Shown: one piece after another, positions 1 to 11,097 of the stretch
Layout: each line of letters opens with the position of its first letter
How positions within the stretch are numbered: position 1 is the stretch's first letter
NCBI GenBank assembly: GCA_946807835.1
Contig: OX327710.1
Span: 14,124,501-14,188,500, forward strand
Direction of reading: 5' to 3'
Length of the DNA stretch: 64,000 bases
Source of the DNA: Ailanthus altissimus
Lineage: Eukaryota > Streptophyta > Magnoliopsida > Sapindales > Simaroubaceae
Made by a program: the position numbers and the translations under genes
The notes under the pieces: generated by a model
What the model was told of the DNA's origin: nothing
Seen by the model: the letters and a program-made list of their open reading frames with translations, nothing else
Database searches by the model: none

Positions 1-1088
1 AATATGTTTATGCTATGCTAAAGTATATTTGATATGAAATGGGAAAGACATATGTTTATGAATGTGAGCATTGACATTGAGTATAGACATACACGTGTTT
101 ATGAAAGTGAGCTTTCAAAATGAAATGTGTTTAACAAGAAAGCTTTTGAAGTGAAAAATGTCCATGAGATACGTTTTGTGTTTTAAGAATGTGTGAACAT
201 ACTATTTACTTAGTAGGCACCTTATGTGATTTGTAGAGCCTTTGTGTGGCCTTTCTTTCAGGATTGGTATATGTTATATGTTCCGTATGTAGGAAAGATC
301 CTATTGGTACCTAAAGGAAGAGTGAGTCATCACATTTATATGGTGGCGTATTGGTGCATGTTGGAGGACTCACCGATGATCAGGGTGAGGGTTTGGCTCT
401 TACCTTCGAGCATGATCATTAGATATGTGTAATTTAAACCTCACTTGTACTATTTCTCTCATACTGTATGTCACCTACGAGTGACATTTGGCTCATTATG
501 TGATATGTGATATGGAAGTCCTACTAAGTAGTAGTTGAGTGATGGTATTCCTATTATATGTTGAAAGAACGTGTAAGCGGCTTACCTGACATGTGATTTG
601 ATAAGATTATGATTTTGATTTATCACGGCATATCATACATATGCATTGTGGACATATATGTATTTGTATTTTGATATATGAAAAACTAGTATGCTTACTA
701 AGTTTTATACTCATTATAGTTTATGGTGATTTCAGGTAAATAAGGCACATGTGTGCTTAGCGGATTTGGCAAAGCTTCTGCTGTCCCTTAGGTTCCCTAA
801 GTTGTTAGGTTGTTAAGTGTTTTATTTGTAGACATATAGTTTAAGATATTTGATTTGTCCCTATTAAATAAATATTTATGTGTTATTTTATTAGGTATGG
901 TTGTATTTGATTTATGTTTCACAAAGTATGGTCATTGGTTGATTTTGCATTAAACTTACTAGCAACTTGATAAGGATTTCTATGTTGAATTCAAGTTTGA
1001 AATTTTATGCAATATTAATTATGAGTGCACATTATTAAATAAGTGTAAGTTATGTCATGTTTCAGATCTTTTAGGTCTGGGGCATAAC
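1..1088 (+). repeat. Decayed LTR-like stretch, possibly Ty3/Gypsy
   Basis: No open reading frame of note is present. The stretch resembles the LTRs of plant chromoviruses: a part near 690-750 reads like the 'cttactaagttttat' and 'tttcaggta' segment common there, and the right end near 1080 is a 'ggtctggggcataac' sequence of the kind that closes such LTRs. No second copy, primer-binding site or target duplication is visible in the window and the left end is cut off, so this would be a solo or partial LTR. The call rests on remembered LTR patterns only and could be wrong. Confidence 0.3.
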
Positions 1089-1239
1089 AAAAAGAAATAT
1101 GTTGAGCATAAACTTAACTGAGTTAACGCTAGAGTAATTGAGTGTAGGGGTAGATGATCCTAGAAATCTTATTAAGAGAGATTTTAAATTAACAAGGGGA
1201 TTATTGAAATTTTGGTGATTCAAATTATGTTTGTGTACA

Positions 1240-1870
1240 TGGCTTTAAGTTGAAGACCAATAAGGAGTCAACACAAGGATGAGTATGCGTTGGATGTATA
1301 AGAAATAGACGAAAACAAAGAGCCGGAAGCAAGGAGGGCTGCAAAAGCACAAATGGAGAAAATCTCTAGAAAGTTAGCACCGCGCCAAGGAAAATACCCT
1401 TAGTGTTGTAATGCCATTGTGGGATTACAGTAATGCCGTGGCACTGGAAGTGTAGCGCTGCAGCATCCATGTTCAACAATTTCTATTTTTAAAACGACTT
1501 AATTAGTTTGAGTCAGTTTTGAATTCTCTAAACATGTAGACTCTTATTCCAAATAAGTTTATGATTTTTAGCGATATTTTGAAACCTATATAACCTCTTA
1601 GAATAATCGAGCATCAAAGTGCTGAGTGTGTGAAAAAGTACTACCATAAAATCACTTGAGTATTGAGTATGCAAGAGAGTGATGTTAGGTCTTTTAAGAG
1701 GGAGCTTTGGCTATTTGTGGTATTTCTTAATTAATCTCTTCTTGTAAGATCTTAGTGATTTTAGAGATCTTTGTGATCTGATAAGTTTTTGTGACCTAAA
1801 ATTTTTTGTGAAACGTTAATAAAAAAAAATTGAGTCTTTGATCCGCTATAAACGTAAGTGTTTATTATTA
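1240..1870 (+). repeat. Decayed Copia-type LTR remnant
   Basis: The order of elements matches the LTRs of the Copia copy at 8538-13479, although the sequence is far diverged. First comes a stretch with short GC-rich 'gcgc..gcag' pieces (about 1380-1460), then a TATA-like 'cctatataacc' near 1587. Next is a run of 'agatctttgtgatct'-like pieces (about 1750-1785), and last 'gatccgctataaacgtaag' near 1838, which parallels the 'gatcctccgtagacgtagg' part of the intact LTR. No internal region or second LTR is seen. I infer an old solo LTR of a related family. Confidence 0.4.
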
Positions 1871-3764
1871 AACTATGTATATTTTATATCTTATGGTGAT
1901 TATTTTTTTATCTTTATTATATATAATATTTTATATATTTTGTTATGTATTAATGAAGTTTTCTACTAAATGTTTAAGTAATTTTAAGTTGTTAAATATT
2001 AGCTAACGAAATATTAAGACAAATAAAAATTTTAATAAATAATATCAATTTATTATAATTAAAATAGATACTTAAATAATATCAATTTAAAGAGCCTAAC
2101 TAATTTTCCAACAAACGCATATATATAAACTTTGCATAGAAAACCGATGTAGAATGATGGCTTAATAAAAAAATAGATCGGTCACATCTTTGTCAAACTA
2201 GGTAGAGTAATTTGAAGTATGAGTTTTTACACGCCCAACCCAAATTTGTCCAAGCAAAGCTTGGGGTGACTGTAGTGTTATTTTAAAATTTTTATTTTTA
2301 TTATTATTATTTTATTATTATTATTTTGCATTTTCAATCAAAGAAGTAAATATTAAGACTTGAAGTATCGTTCAATAAGCATTTTGCCAAGTATTTTTCT
2401 TGATAGTTAAATATTTAATATTTAAAGGGTAAACTATAATCTATTATAAATTTTTTTTAAAAAAAAAATACGATATATAAACTTAAATTCTTGAATTTTT
2501 ATTTGGGCTAATTTGTCAACCCTAATGGTATGATATTGCTGAGTTTGAAAAATTATTAAACTTTCTAATTTCACTCGCATTCAAGAATATTATACCATGT
2601 CAATTTGTTGTATAAACAAATTTATATAAGTAATTTATATGTAAAATATTTCTCTTATAAGTATAGGTTGATAAAATCTCTAATAGGAATAGAGAGAATT
2701 TGCTATTTTATAACGATCTTGTGGGTTATTTCAATCTGAACTCTCATGGAAGGGAAGCACAATCATTTGCACATAGGGAGCAGCAATATGCATGGAGATG
2801 GAGCCATGGACCAGAAAGAGAAGGAGAAAGAGACTGCCAAGAGAGTAGCTGGGAAATTTCAAATATGATTCATATACTGGGACATGTAAGTTTTTGGAAT
2901 TGAAATGACTATTTGTGAGAATTTGTATTGATCCAGCATTATTCCTGCTGGAGGGGACTATTTGTGAGAATCTTCATTTCATTTGGAAGAAAAATAATAC
3001 AACTTCTCATCATTTACAGTTCATAGTAATTAGACTCTTAGGTTCAAATGGATTTCTCTTTAGATTTTTATTTTATATATATATATATATATGATTTAAT
3101 GCATTACGTAACTTATTATATAATGAGTTTTATTGTCACTTATTATTATTTAATAAATTTATAATTTTTACATAATTTATAATATATTATAAAATATTAT
3201 TATATATATAAAAGTAATGACAAGTTACGTAATTTATTAGATTAATTATATATATTTTTTTAAAAGAGACAAAGGAGGGAAAAGCTAAAGTGACATTTGT
3301 ATTGACAATTTTCATATAAAAGGGTATTTTTCTATATTATTATTTAAATAAAAAAATTTGTAGTATCTTTAATTTATATAGAAGGCTAACTCATATCTTT
3401 AGTTTAATGCATATTATTCATTTTTCTCCTTAACTTAGAAATATATTAAGTTGAGATTATTAAATCTTATTCTTTTTCTTTTTCTTTTTTTTTGACACGA
3501 GGACGAGGAGGAAAGATTTAAATTCAAAATTTTTATTTAAATAGAGAATAATGATTACAAAATCATTATTGCTGGACCATTGAAGCAAATGCATGAACAC
3601 CAAGTCTTCAACCATCCAATATTTATTGTAGTTTCTAGTTTCTTTCCAGATTTCAACATCATGCATCGCACTTGCACAAGTATAATGTGAGAGTTTGATA
3701 CAATTTGCCCTCCACTAAGCTGTCGCATTCCCAATAATCTAGTTAAAAATGCGCTTTTTTTAAA
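1871..3764. other. AT-rich intergenic DNA, no gene seen
   Basis: Very AT-rich with long A and T runs and a short (TA)n run at about 3074-3092. A phrase at 2245-2270 (ccaagcaaagcttgg) resembles the GC-rich modules of the foldback element that begins at 3765. The reading frames at 2700-2903 and 3460-3666 show no recognisable domain or splice context. Confidence 0.6.
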
Positions 3765-4045
3765 GGAAAATTTTTGTAGTTGATAAAAATTTTATTTGAT
3801 TAAAGTTAAATTTTTTAAATTTTATGAATCATATATATGTCACGTTAATCATTTTACTCTTATTTTAATTTTAATAATTTTTTTTATAACTTATTTAATT
3901 AATTAAGTTTTATTTTTTATAAATTAATTAAAAATAAATTAAAAAGTAAAATTTTAAAAACATCTTAAAAGTAAAAATAATTAAAAAAAAATTAAAGTGT
4001 TGGGCGCATGCGTGAAGTGCCCACCCCACGCATGCGCCCAACGCA
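3765..4045 (+). repeat. Left terminal inverted repeat of foldback element
   Basis: Reads inward from GGAAAATTTT and is the reverse complement, with modest divergence, of 5815-6120. Shared landmarks in order are TTTTTGTAGTTG, AAAATTTTATTTGA, GTCACGTT, ATCATTTTAC, a long AT tract with TTAATTAATTAAG, and finally the GC-rich hairpin. The hairpin stem is perfect over 15 bp (4000-4014 with 4027-4041) around a 12-base loop. Confidence 0.75.
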
Positions 4046-4294
4046 GCAAAGTTGTTTAGGGGACCAAGCTTTGCTTTTTTATTTATTTATTTTAAATTTA
4101 TTTATAAAATTTTATTTTTACTTTATATTTAAATTAATTATTTTTTAATTAATGTATTAAAAAGAGAAAAAAGAAAAAAATTAATTAAATAATTGAATAT
4201 TTAATTTAATTTTTTCTTTTTTCTCTTTTTAATACATTAATTAAAAAATAATTAATTTAAATATAAGAATATTTAATTTAATTTATTAAATTAA

Positions 4295-5500
4295 AAAATA
4301 AAAAGCTTTAGACGCATGCGTTGGGCGCGTTAAATTAATTATTTTTTAATTAATGTATTAAAAAAATAAATAAATTAATTAAAATATTTAATTTAATTTA
4401 TTAAATTAAAATAATAATAAAAAGCTTTGGGCGTATGCATTAGGCACCCGCCCAACGCATGCGCCCAACAAAACTTGGCAAAGTTAAGTTTTGCTTGTTT
4501 TATTTTAAATTTATATTTAAATTAATTATTTTTTAATTAATGTATTAAAAAAGAAACAATTAATTAATTAATTAAAATATTTAATTTATTTTATTAAATT
4601 AAAAAAAAGCTTTAGGCGGATGCGCCCACGCATGCGCCAAGCAAAGCTTGGCTTTTTGCCAAACTTTGCTTGTTTTATTTTTTATTTTAAATTTATTTTA
4701 AAATTTTTATTTTTAATTTTTATTTAAATTATTATTTTTAATTAATGTATTAAAAAAGAAATTAATTAATTAAAATATTTAATTTATTTTATTAAATTAA
4801 AAAAATAAAAAGCTTTAGGTGTATGCGTTAGGTACGCGTCCAACGCATGCGCCCAACAAAGTTTGGCAAAGCTAAGATTTGTTTATTTTATTTAAAATTT
4901 TATTTTTAGTTTATATTTAAATTAATTATTTTTTAATTAATATATTAAAAAAGAAAAAAAGAAACAATTAATTAATTAATTAAAATATTTAATCTATTTT
5001 ATTAAATTAAAAAAAAACTTTGAGCCATGCATGAGGCGCGCACCCATGCATGCGCCAAGCAAAGCTTGACTTTTGCCAAACTTTGCTTGTTTTATTTTTT
5101 ATTTTAAATTTATATTTAAATTATTATTATTTAATTAATGTATTAAAAAAATAATTTATTAATTTATTAAAATATTTAATTTATTTTATTAAATAAAAAA
5201 AAATATTGGGCGCAGGCATGGGGCGCACTGCGTTAGGCGTGCACCCCACGCATGCACCAAGTAAAGTTTGACATTTTATTTTAAATTTTTTTAATTTATA
5301 TTTAAATTAATTATTTTTAATTAACATACTATAAAAATAATTAAATAAAAACAATTGAGCGCATGCATAAAGTGCAGGCCCCACATATAAGCCCCGCAAG
5401 ACATGCTGGCGCAGCATGCGCCCAACCACTCCCCAAGCGCTGGGCGCATGCTACATGCACCAACCTCCCCAAGCAAATTTGCTTGAGGTATTTTTTTAAT
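4295..5500. repeat. Array of degenerate GC-hairpin / AT modules
   Basis: Inside the foldback element a module recurs about every 120-210 bp. Each has a GC-rich core near 4307, 4425, 4611, 4811, 5020, 5207 and 5357, containing variants of acgcatgcgcccaac and often flanked by aagctttag and by ccaagcaaagcttggc or caaactttgcttg. Each core is followed by an AT-rich block with near-palindromes such as taattattttttaattaatg. The modules are diverged from one another, and further cores lie in the two terminal repeats (4000-4041 and about 5775-5861). No protein is encoded. Confidence 0.65.
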
Positions 5501-5814
5501 TTAAATTGATTTTAATTTTTTTAATTTTTATTTAAGTTAATTATATTTTATTTAAGATATTAAAAAATAAATTGAAATAATTTATTTATTTAAATTAATT
5601 TATAAAAAATAAAAGTTATTATATTAAATAATTTATATTATTTAATTAAAATATAATTTTTTTATTAATTTAATAAAAAAGTTAAAAAATTATTTTAAAT
5701 TTATTTTTTACTAATTATTTTATTTTATTTTTAATAAAATTTTATTTTTTAAAATTTTATTTAAAAAAAATTAAAGCTTGGGGTGCAGGCATGCACCCAA
5801 ACTTGATCACACTA

Positions 5815-6120
5815 CGTTGGGCGCATGCATAGAGCGCGCGCCTCACTCATGCGCCCAAGGTTTTGCTTTTTTTTTAGTTCTTTTTATTTTTAAGTTGTTT
5901 TTAAAATTTTACTTTTAATTTATTTTTAATTAATTTATAAAAAATAAAAACTTAATTAATTAAATAATTTATAAAAAAAAGAAAAAATATAAAAAAAAAT
6001 TATTAAAAAAAGGGTAAAATGATCAACGTGACATACATTTGGTTAATAAAACTTAAAAAATTTAACTTCAGTCAAATAAAATTTTTATCCTAAATAATTG
6101 GTCAACTACAAAAATTTTCC
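5815..6120 (-). repeat. Right terminal inverted repeat of foldback element
   Basis: Mirror copy of 3765-4045, ending CAACTACAAAAATTTTCC at 6120. The inner end carries the matching GC-rich hairpin near 5817-5861 (gggcgcatgc ... catgcgccc). Compared with the left repeat there are short insertions and deletions, mainly in the A and T runs, so the element is not recent. Confidence 0.75.
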
Positions 6121-8537
6121 TTCTCTCAATTTCAAAAAATCCTAAAGTATTGCTGCTCAAGACTCCTTGCTTCATCGGAAGGCTTCTCTCTAGTATACTC
6201 ATCTCCTCTATTATCTTCTATTTTCTTTTTTTTTTTCTTCACCTGTTTGTTTTCTTTTCAACCATTTGCTAGGAGGTTTCTTCATGCAATTCAGGCATTT
6301 CACTGGCGAGAATCCCTTGCCAACGCGCACTTAACAGACTATTGAATCTCTGATATTCGACGCGCAGCTTGCAGTTTATTGAATCTTCGACCGAGCATCA
6401 TCTACATCAACTTTGCCTTGTGGGTTCTTGCCATGGCCTTATTGGTTGCGACTGTGCCAACACCAACCTCTGTAGTTTTTTGTCGTTGGCTACTGTCAGT
6501 GATCTTATCTTCTCTTGTACACTCCGCCATGTTTCTAATGTTGCCACCGCCATGAGTGCCACTTTTCGGTGGAAGCCGATTCGATGATTGTCACAATCCA
6601 CGCTAACATCAATACATAACAACATTGTTATTTTAATGTTACATATATAAGTCTTGTTTTAGTATTTTGTGTGGTTGATTTTGGGTTGTGTTTTAGAATA
6701 AGTTGGTGTTGTATTTGGGATTGAAGATATAAATAAGGTGGTGGTATCAGTCGAACTCCTATTGTGTTTGAAGGATTTTGTTCTTTACTATGAGGGTAGT
6801 TAATCTATCTCTTATTAGGAGACTAGTAGGTTCCTCGTTAAGAGGGTAGTCAATCCCATATTATGAGGGTTGATATGTCCTTATTAGAGCTTGAATTCTG
6901 TAGTAGGGTTTAATTTTATCTCTCTTCGTAAAAAAAGTTTTAGGCATGAGAGTCTGTTAATAAGTATAAATTATATTATTTTGGTAATTCTCTACTTATA
7001 CATAATAATAAATTCTATAATATCTTTAATTTTAATTAATGATAATGGAATTTTTTTTTAAAAAAATGTTGTCCCATTTCTGGGTACGCAGCCAAGATAA
7101 CAAAGGGTCGAAACCACATGATTTGTTTCTTTTTTATAAAAAATAAAAAAATTGTTAAGAAAATGGCAACCCTTGAACCCTGACTCATTGGGCTATAACT
7201 GTTCGCTAGAATCTACTACATAGTCCAAGATTCTTGGGCTCGGCAAAAATGGATAAAGTCGGCGCAAATCAAGAGCCATCTCCAGAGTTCTATTAATGCA
7301 AAATAGATTATTCTAAAATATTTAACGATATTAATAATGAGATGATTTATATTTGTTAAATTTAATTTAATGATTTAAATTATTTTAATATTATATTAAA
7401 AATATAATTTCAGTATTATAAAGCAAGCTATATATAATAAGATTTCCATCAATTAACATCAATAATAATAATAATAATAATCACATTGACCAAAAGCAAA
7501 TAATATTATGTTAAAAGTTCGTTTGCTAGACTTTTTCAAAAAGTAGAGTTTTCTAAAATAAAATTTTTAAGAGAAAGTTATTGATATTTTGATTGTCAAT
7601 TAAAAAAATTCTTTTAATTTACTAGATCGTTTGGTTATACATTATTAAAAGTGATTATTTATTATTAAATTATAAAATATGACACTTAATACAATTTATA
7701 TTCAAATTTTAAATAATTCAATATTTTTTTATATGTAAGTGCAAATTTATTTTATATTTTTTTAAATTCAATTTCTTAAAACACAAGAATAAAGTAAAAT
7801 TAATATATAATAATCAATATAAATTATTGTATTTGATACAAAAATTAAAAATAAAACAACACTTCTTTTTATTTAACAAAATTATAAAAAAAATTAATAA
7901 AAGATTTTAGTAGATTCTTATTAAAATATTATGATTGTAGAGATATGAAGAATTAGAGATTTGATAACTTTAAATAAAATATTTAGTTGAATATAACTAT
8001 TTTTATTATAAATATAATGTGAAAATAAAAAAATATTATTAGAGTATATGTGACATTAGACAAATATTAAAAAATTTAAAAAACTCTATTCTTAAAAACT
8101 TAAAGTTCAATATTTTGTAAGTAAAATAAAATAATATTTTTAATCTCTAAAAATTCTTTTATAATTACAATCAAATGTTACCAAAAAAATTTTAAAAATA
8201 TTTTAACATTAAAAAAATTCTTTTAAACAATAAAAATATTCAACCAAACAGGCATAGTATTTTCCCCCAATGTAGTGTTTAATCATAGGACTTGTACTTT
8301 AAATTGCAGCTTCAGCTTCTTATGTTTGAAGTTATATATTCTAAAGTTTCGGTAACCAAGAACCTAAGTGTGATTTGCACAATACACCGGTAATTTTTGT
8401 GAATGTTACAGTGATCTTTCTTTACATTTGACTACAATACATGCATATTAACCTTATTATAAACATTTTTAAGATGATAATTTTTAGTGAAAGCCTATCA
8501 TTTTTTTTTATCTTTTTCCACCACACACCTTAGTTTG
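6121..8537. other. Intergenic DNA, no supported gene
   Basis: Between the foldback element and the first Copia element. Bases 6125-6620 are less AT-rich and hold short overlapping frames on both strands (6369-6587 and 6407-6625), but no domain, splice pair or family resemblance is visible. An (AAT)n run lies near 7463-7482. The stretch about 7629-8252 starts with gtttggtta and ends with aaccaaac, a weak hint of a small terminal-repeat element that I could not confirm. Confidence 0.5.
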
Positions 8538-9236
8538 TGTGAGAATGTTGATTGAAAATCATCGGAATATGATTTGGAGATCAAGTCAAGTGCGTAAGGT
8601 ACGCACGGATCGAAGACGGAACCAAAATGAGGCGAAAAACTAAAAAGGGCGCACCAGGTGCCAGCGCCGCAGCGACTAGACATGGGCGCCGCAGCACCCA
8701 GTCCAAAACCTGAGCGCCGCAGAGCCAAGACACCAGCATCGCAGCGCTCAGCAAAAGCGCGCCAGCACTACGGCGCTGGAGGCGGGAACAATATCCCAAA
8801 ATAAGGAAACTTCCTTATTTCGTCTCCCACTTACTTCAGGACTCCCTAATACGACTCCTACACGTATAAGGTAAACCTAGGACGTCCCAAGGCCTATATA
8901 AAAGCTATCAATTGGCTTGTAAACACATCTTGGTAATCTTTGTGATCAACAAGAGATCTTTGTAGTTCTTAGTGAGAGAAAATCCGTAGAATGTAAGATA
9001 GAGTTTTCTTTGTGATCTTTCTTGTAAAAGGCATAACTTTGTGAGTGCCTTGTAATTTATAATAAGATAAAAGTGTGATCTTGATCCTCCGTAGACGTAG
9101 GCAAAGTTGCCGAACCACGTAATTCTTTGTGTGTTCTTCTTCTACCCCTTTCTCCATTTATTTTTTAATAACTTGTTCTGCATTATTATATTGCTTGGGT
9201 GAATTTTTTGCTTGTTTATGTGCTTCCACTTCAACA
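8538..9236 (+). repeat. 5' LTR of Copia element 1
   Basis: Starts TGTGAGAATG and ends CTTCAACA, giving the usual TG..CA ends. A TATA-like tatataaaag lies at about 8895-8904, so transcription would begin shortly downstream. The U3 part (about 8650-8785) carries several imperfect copies of a short GC-rich phrase, gcgccgcagcg, which give it a base composition unlike the AT-rich surroundings. Confidence 0.92.
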
Positions 9237-9239
9237 AAC

Positions 9240-9251
9240 TGGTATCAGAGC
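9240..9251 (+). other. Primer-binding site (initiator tRNA-Met) of Copia element 1
   Basis: TGGTATCAGAGC lies three bases after the 5' LTR. This is the standard complement of the 3' end of plant initiator tRNA-Met that primes minus-strand DNA synthesis in Copia elements. Confidence 0.9.
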
Positions 9252-9267
9252 TTGGTTCTAAGCAGAC

Positions 9268-10080
9268 ATGACCACGCTTAAGTATGAGGTAGAGAAATTC
9301 AACGGTACGAATGACTTCAATCTGTGGAAGATGAAGGTTAAGGCGTTGTTGGTAAGCCAAAGGCTTGGTTCGGCATTAGAGGAGACTGCAGCTCCATCTA
9401 GTGATGAAGAGAAAACACTAGAGTCATCTAGAGCTGAAGCAGAAAGAAGGGACATTCAAGAAAGAGCTCATAGCACAATCGTTCTGTCATTGAGCGATGA
9501 AGTACTAAAGGAAGTAGCAGGTGAGACGACGGCAATAGATCTTTGGAAGAAGCTTGACTCTCTTTATATGAGAAAATCGTTGGCCAATAGATTACATATA
9601 AAGAAGATGCTATATCAGCTGTCCATGTCAGAGGGGACGCCGATGAAAGATCATATAGACGCATTCAATAAGATCATCCTTGATCTTGAGTCTATCAACA
9701 TCAAGATAGAAGATGAAGATAGAGCAATTATCCTGCTGAGTTCACTCCCCAAGAGCTATGAGAGTTTAACAATGAGTGATGTGAAATCATCATTAAACTC
9801 AAAGTTATTAGGAAAGCAGACCGAGGGCAATACAGAAAGTTTATCTGTAAGAGGAAGGCCCTCATATAGAGATGGGAAGAAAAAAGGCTCAAGGTCGAAG
9901 TCTAGGACTCCTAGGAAATGCTATTGCTGCAAGAAAGAGAGGCACTTCATAAAGAACTGTCATGAGAAGAGAGCACAAGACAAGAAGAAAGCGGATGCTG
10001 CGCTTCTTTATGATGATAGTTATGGCAGCGCAAAGACACTCGTCGCTACTAATGGTATGAACTCTGAACAATGGTTTTAG
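9268..10080 (+). CDS. gag: Copia element 1 gag (capsid/nucleocapsid)
   Basis: The frame is open for 270 codons from the first ATG after the primer-binding site. The N-terminal part (residues about 8-30, EKFNGTNDFNLWKMKVKALL) matches Copia gag. A nucleocapsid zinc knuckle of the C-x2-C-x4-H-x4-C type follows at about residues 217-230, with Arg where the family usually has Gly just before the His. The product would package element RNA in cytoplasmic particles. The frame ends in a stop at 10078-10080, just as the protease begins in an overlapping frame. In intact relatives gag and pol are one frame, so a one-base loss near 10073 has split them. Confidence 0.88.
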   Translation: MTTLKYEVEKFNGTNDFNLWKMKVKALLVSQRLGSALEETAAPSSDEEKTLESSRAEAERRDIQERAHSTIVLSLSDEVLKEVAGETTAIDLWKKLDSLYMRKSLANRLHIKKMLYQLSMSEGTPMKDHIDAFNKIILDLESINIKIEDEDRAIILLSSLPKSYESLTMSDVKSSLNSKLLGKQTEGNTESLSVRGRPSYRDGKKKGSRSKSRTPRKCYCCKKERHFIKNCHEKRAQDKKKADAALLYDDSYGSAKTLVATNGMNSEQWF

Positions 10081-11095
10081 ATTCTGGTTGTACTTTTTAT
10101 ATGTGCCCACACAAGTCTTGGTTTACAAATTTTCAGCCTATTAGTGGTGGTAAGGTGTTAATGGGTAATGACATTGTATGTCAGATGATGGGAATTAGTA
10201 GTATTAAACTTAAGCTACATGATGGGCAAGTGAGAGAGTTGACAGATGTTAGGTATGTTCTTGACTTGAAGAGAAACTTGATCTCACTAGGGACTCTAGA
10301 CCAAAATGGGTGTTCCATCAGGATCAACGGAGAGATTTTAAGAGTTTTGAAGGGTTCCATAGTGGTTATGAGAGGAGAGAAGCGCAAAGGTGTTTACGTG
10401 CTTAAGGGTGAAGTCGTAAGTGGTTATGTACTATTCTCTGTAGATGATGAGAGTATGCAAACCAAGTTGTGGCATCTTAGACTGGCACATTTAGGCGAGA
10501 GAAACCTAAAGGAGTTATATAGTCAAAAGGCGTTTGGTGAGGATAAGTTCCAGCCCTTAGAGTTTTGTGAGCATTGTGTGCTTAGGAAAGCACATAGGGT
10601 GAGGTTCAGTACCAACGAGAACAAGACTAAAGGGACGCTTGACTACATACACTCAGATCTTTGGGGACCAGCTCAAACAGTTACTCGTGGTGGTGCCAAG
10701 TATGTTCTCAGCTTGATTGATGACTATTCGAGGAAGCTGTGGGTCTATGTGTTGAAGAACAAAGATTAAGCCTTTGAAGTATTCAAGACTTGGATGGTTC
10801 TTGTTGAGAATTAGACTGGCAAAAGGGTAAAGAGACTAAGAACTGACAACGGCCTTAAATTTTACAACAGAGAGTTTGATGGATTTTGTGTCAAGCATGG
10901 AATTGTAAGGCATAGAACAGTAAGATCAACACCACAATAAAATGGCATAGCTGAGAGGATGAACATAACCCTATTTTAAAGGGTTAGATGCATGCTTACT
11001 AATGCAAAGATGTCCAAGACATTCTGGAGAGAAGCAGTAGTGACTGCAACTTACTTAATTAATAGAAGTCCCTCATCAGAAATAGGCTAGGAGAA
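10071..11095 (+). pseudogene. pol: Copia element 1 protease-integrase remnant
   Basis: Protease active site DSGC occurs at the start of the frame (about 10080). The GAG-pre-integrase HLRLAHLGE region and the integrase zinc-binding segment (H..H, then FCEHC) follow at about 10470-10580, and the integrase core starts at about 10650 with HSDLWGP and LIDDYSR. The first stop is at 10767-10769. Stops recur at about 10815, 10938 (between PQ and NG of a normally conserved segment), 10977 and 11088. Integrase is abruptly lost near 11086 and the sequence resumes at the linker before reverse transcriptase, so roughly 200 or more codons appear deleted. No functional enzyme can be made. Confidence 0.85.
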
Positions 11096-11097
11096 CG

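Larger units (their letters stand above)
3765..6120. mobile_element. Foldback (long terminal inverted repeat) non-coding element
   Basis: The left end begins GGAAAATTTTTGTAGTTGA and the right end is its reverse complement. Pairing continues inward for roughly 290 bp (about 3765-4045 against about 5815-6120) with scattered mismatches and small indels, and it includes a GC-rich hairpin at each inner end. There is no coding capacity. The interior is a series of GC-rich modules, each built around GCATGCG, set in AT-rich blocks. The 9 bases outside each end (ttttttaaa and ttctctcaa) agree at 6 of 9 positions, which could be a decayed 9-bp target duplication as made by Mutator-like transposases. 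A non-autonomous MULE-like or classical foldback element is the best reading; the transposase family is inference. Confidence 0.7.

Noticed and set aside
2700..2903. 67-codon frame with a Glu/Arg-rich stretch
   Set aside because: Starts from a non-ATG codon, is short and alone in AT-rich DNA, with no match I can recall.
6369..6625. Overlapping 72-codon frames on both strands
   Set aside because: Mutually overlapping, no domain, no splice signals that extend them.
7629..8252. Possible small terminal-repeat element (gtttggtta ... aaccaaac)
   Set aside because: Only about 10-20 bases at the ends pair convincingly, and the flanks show no clear target duplication.
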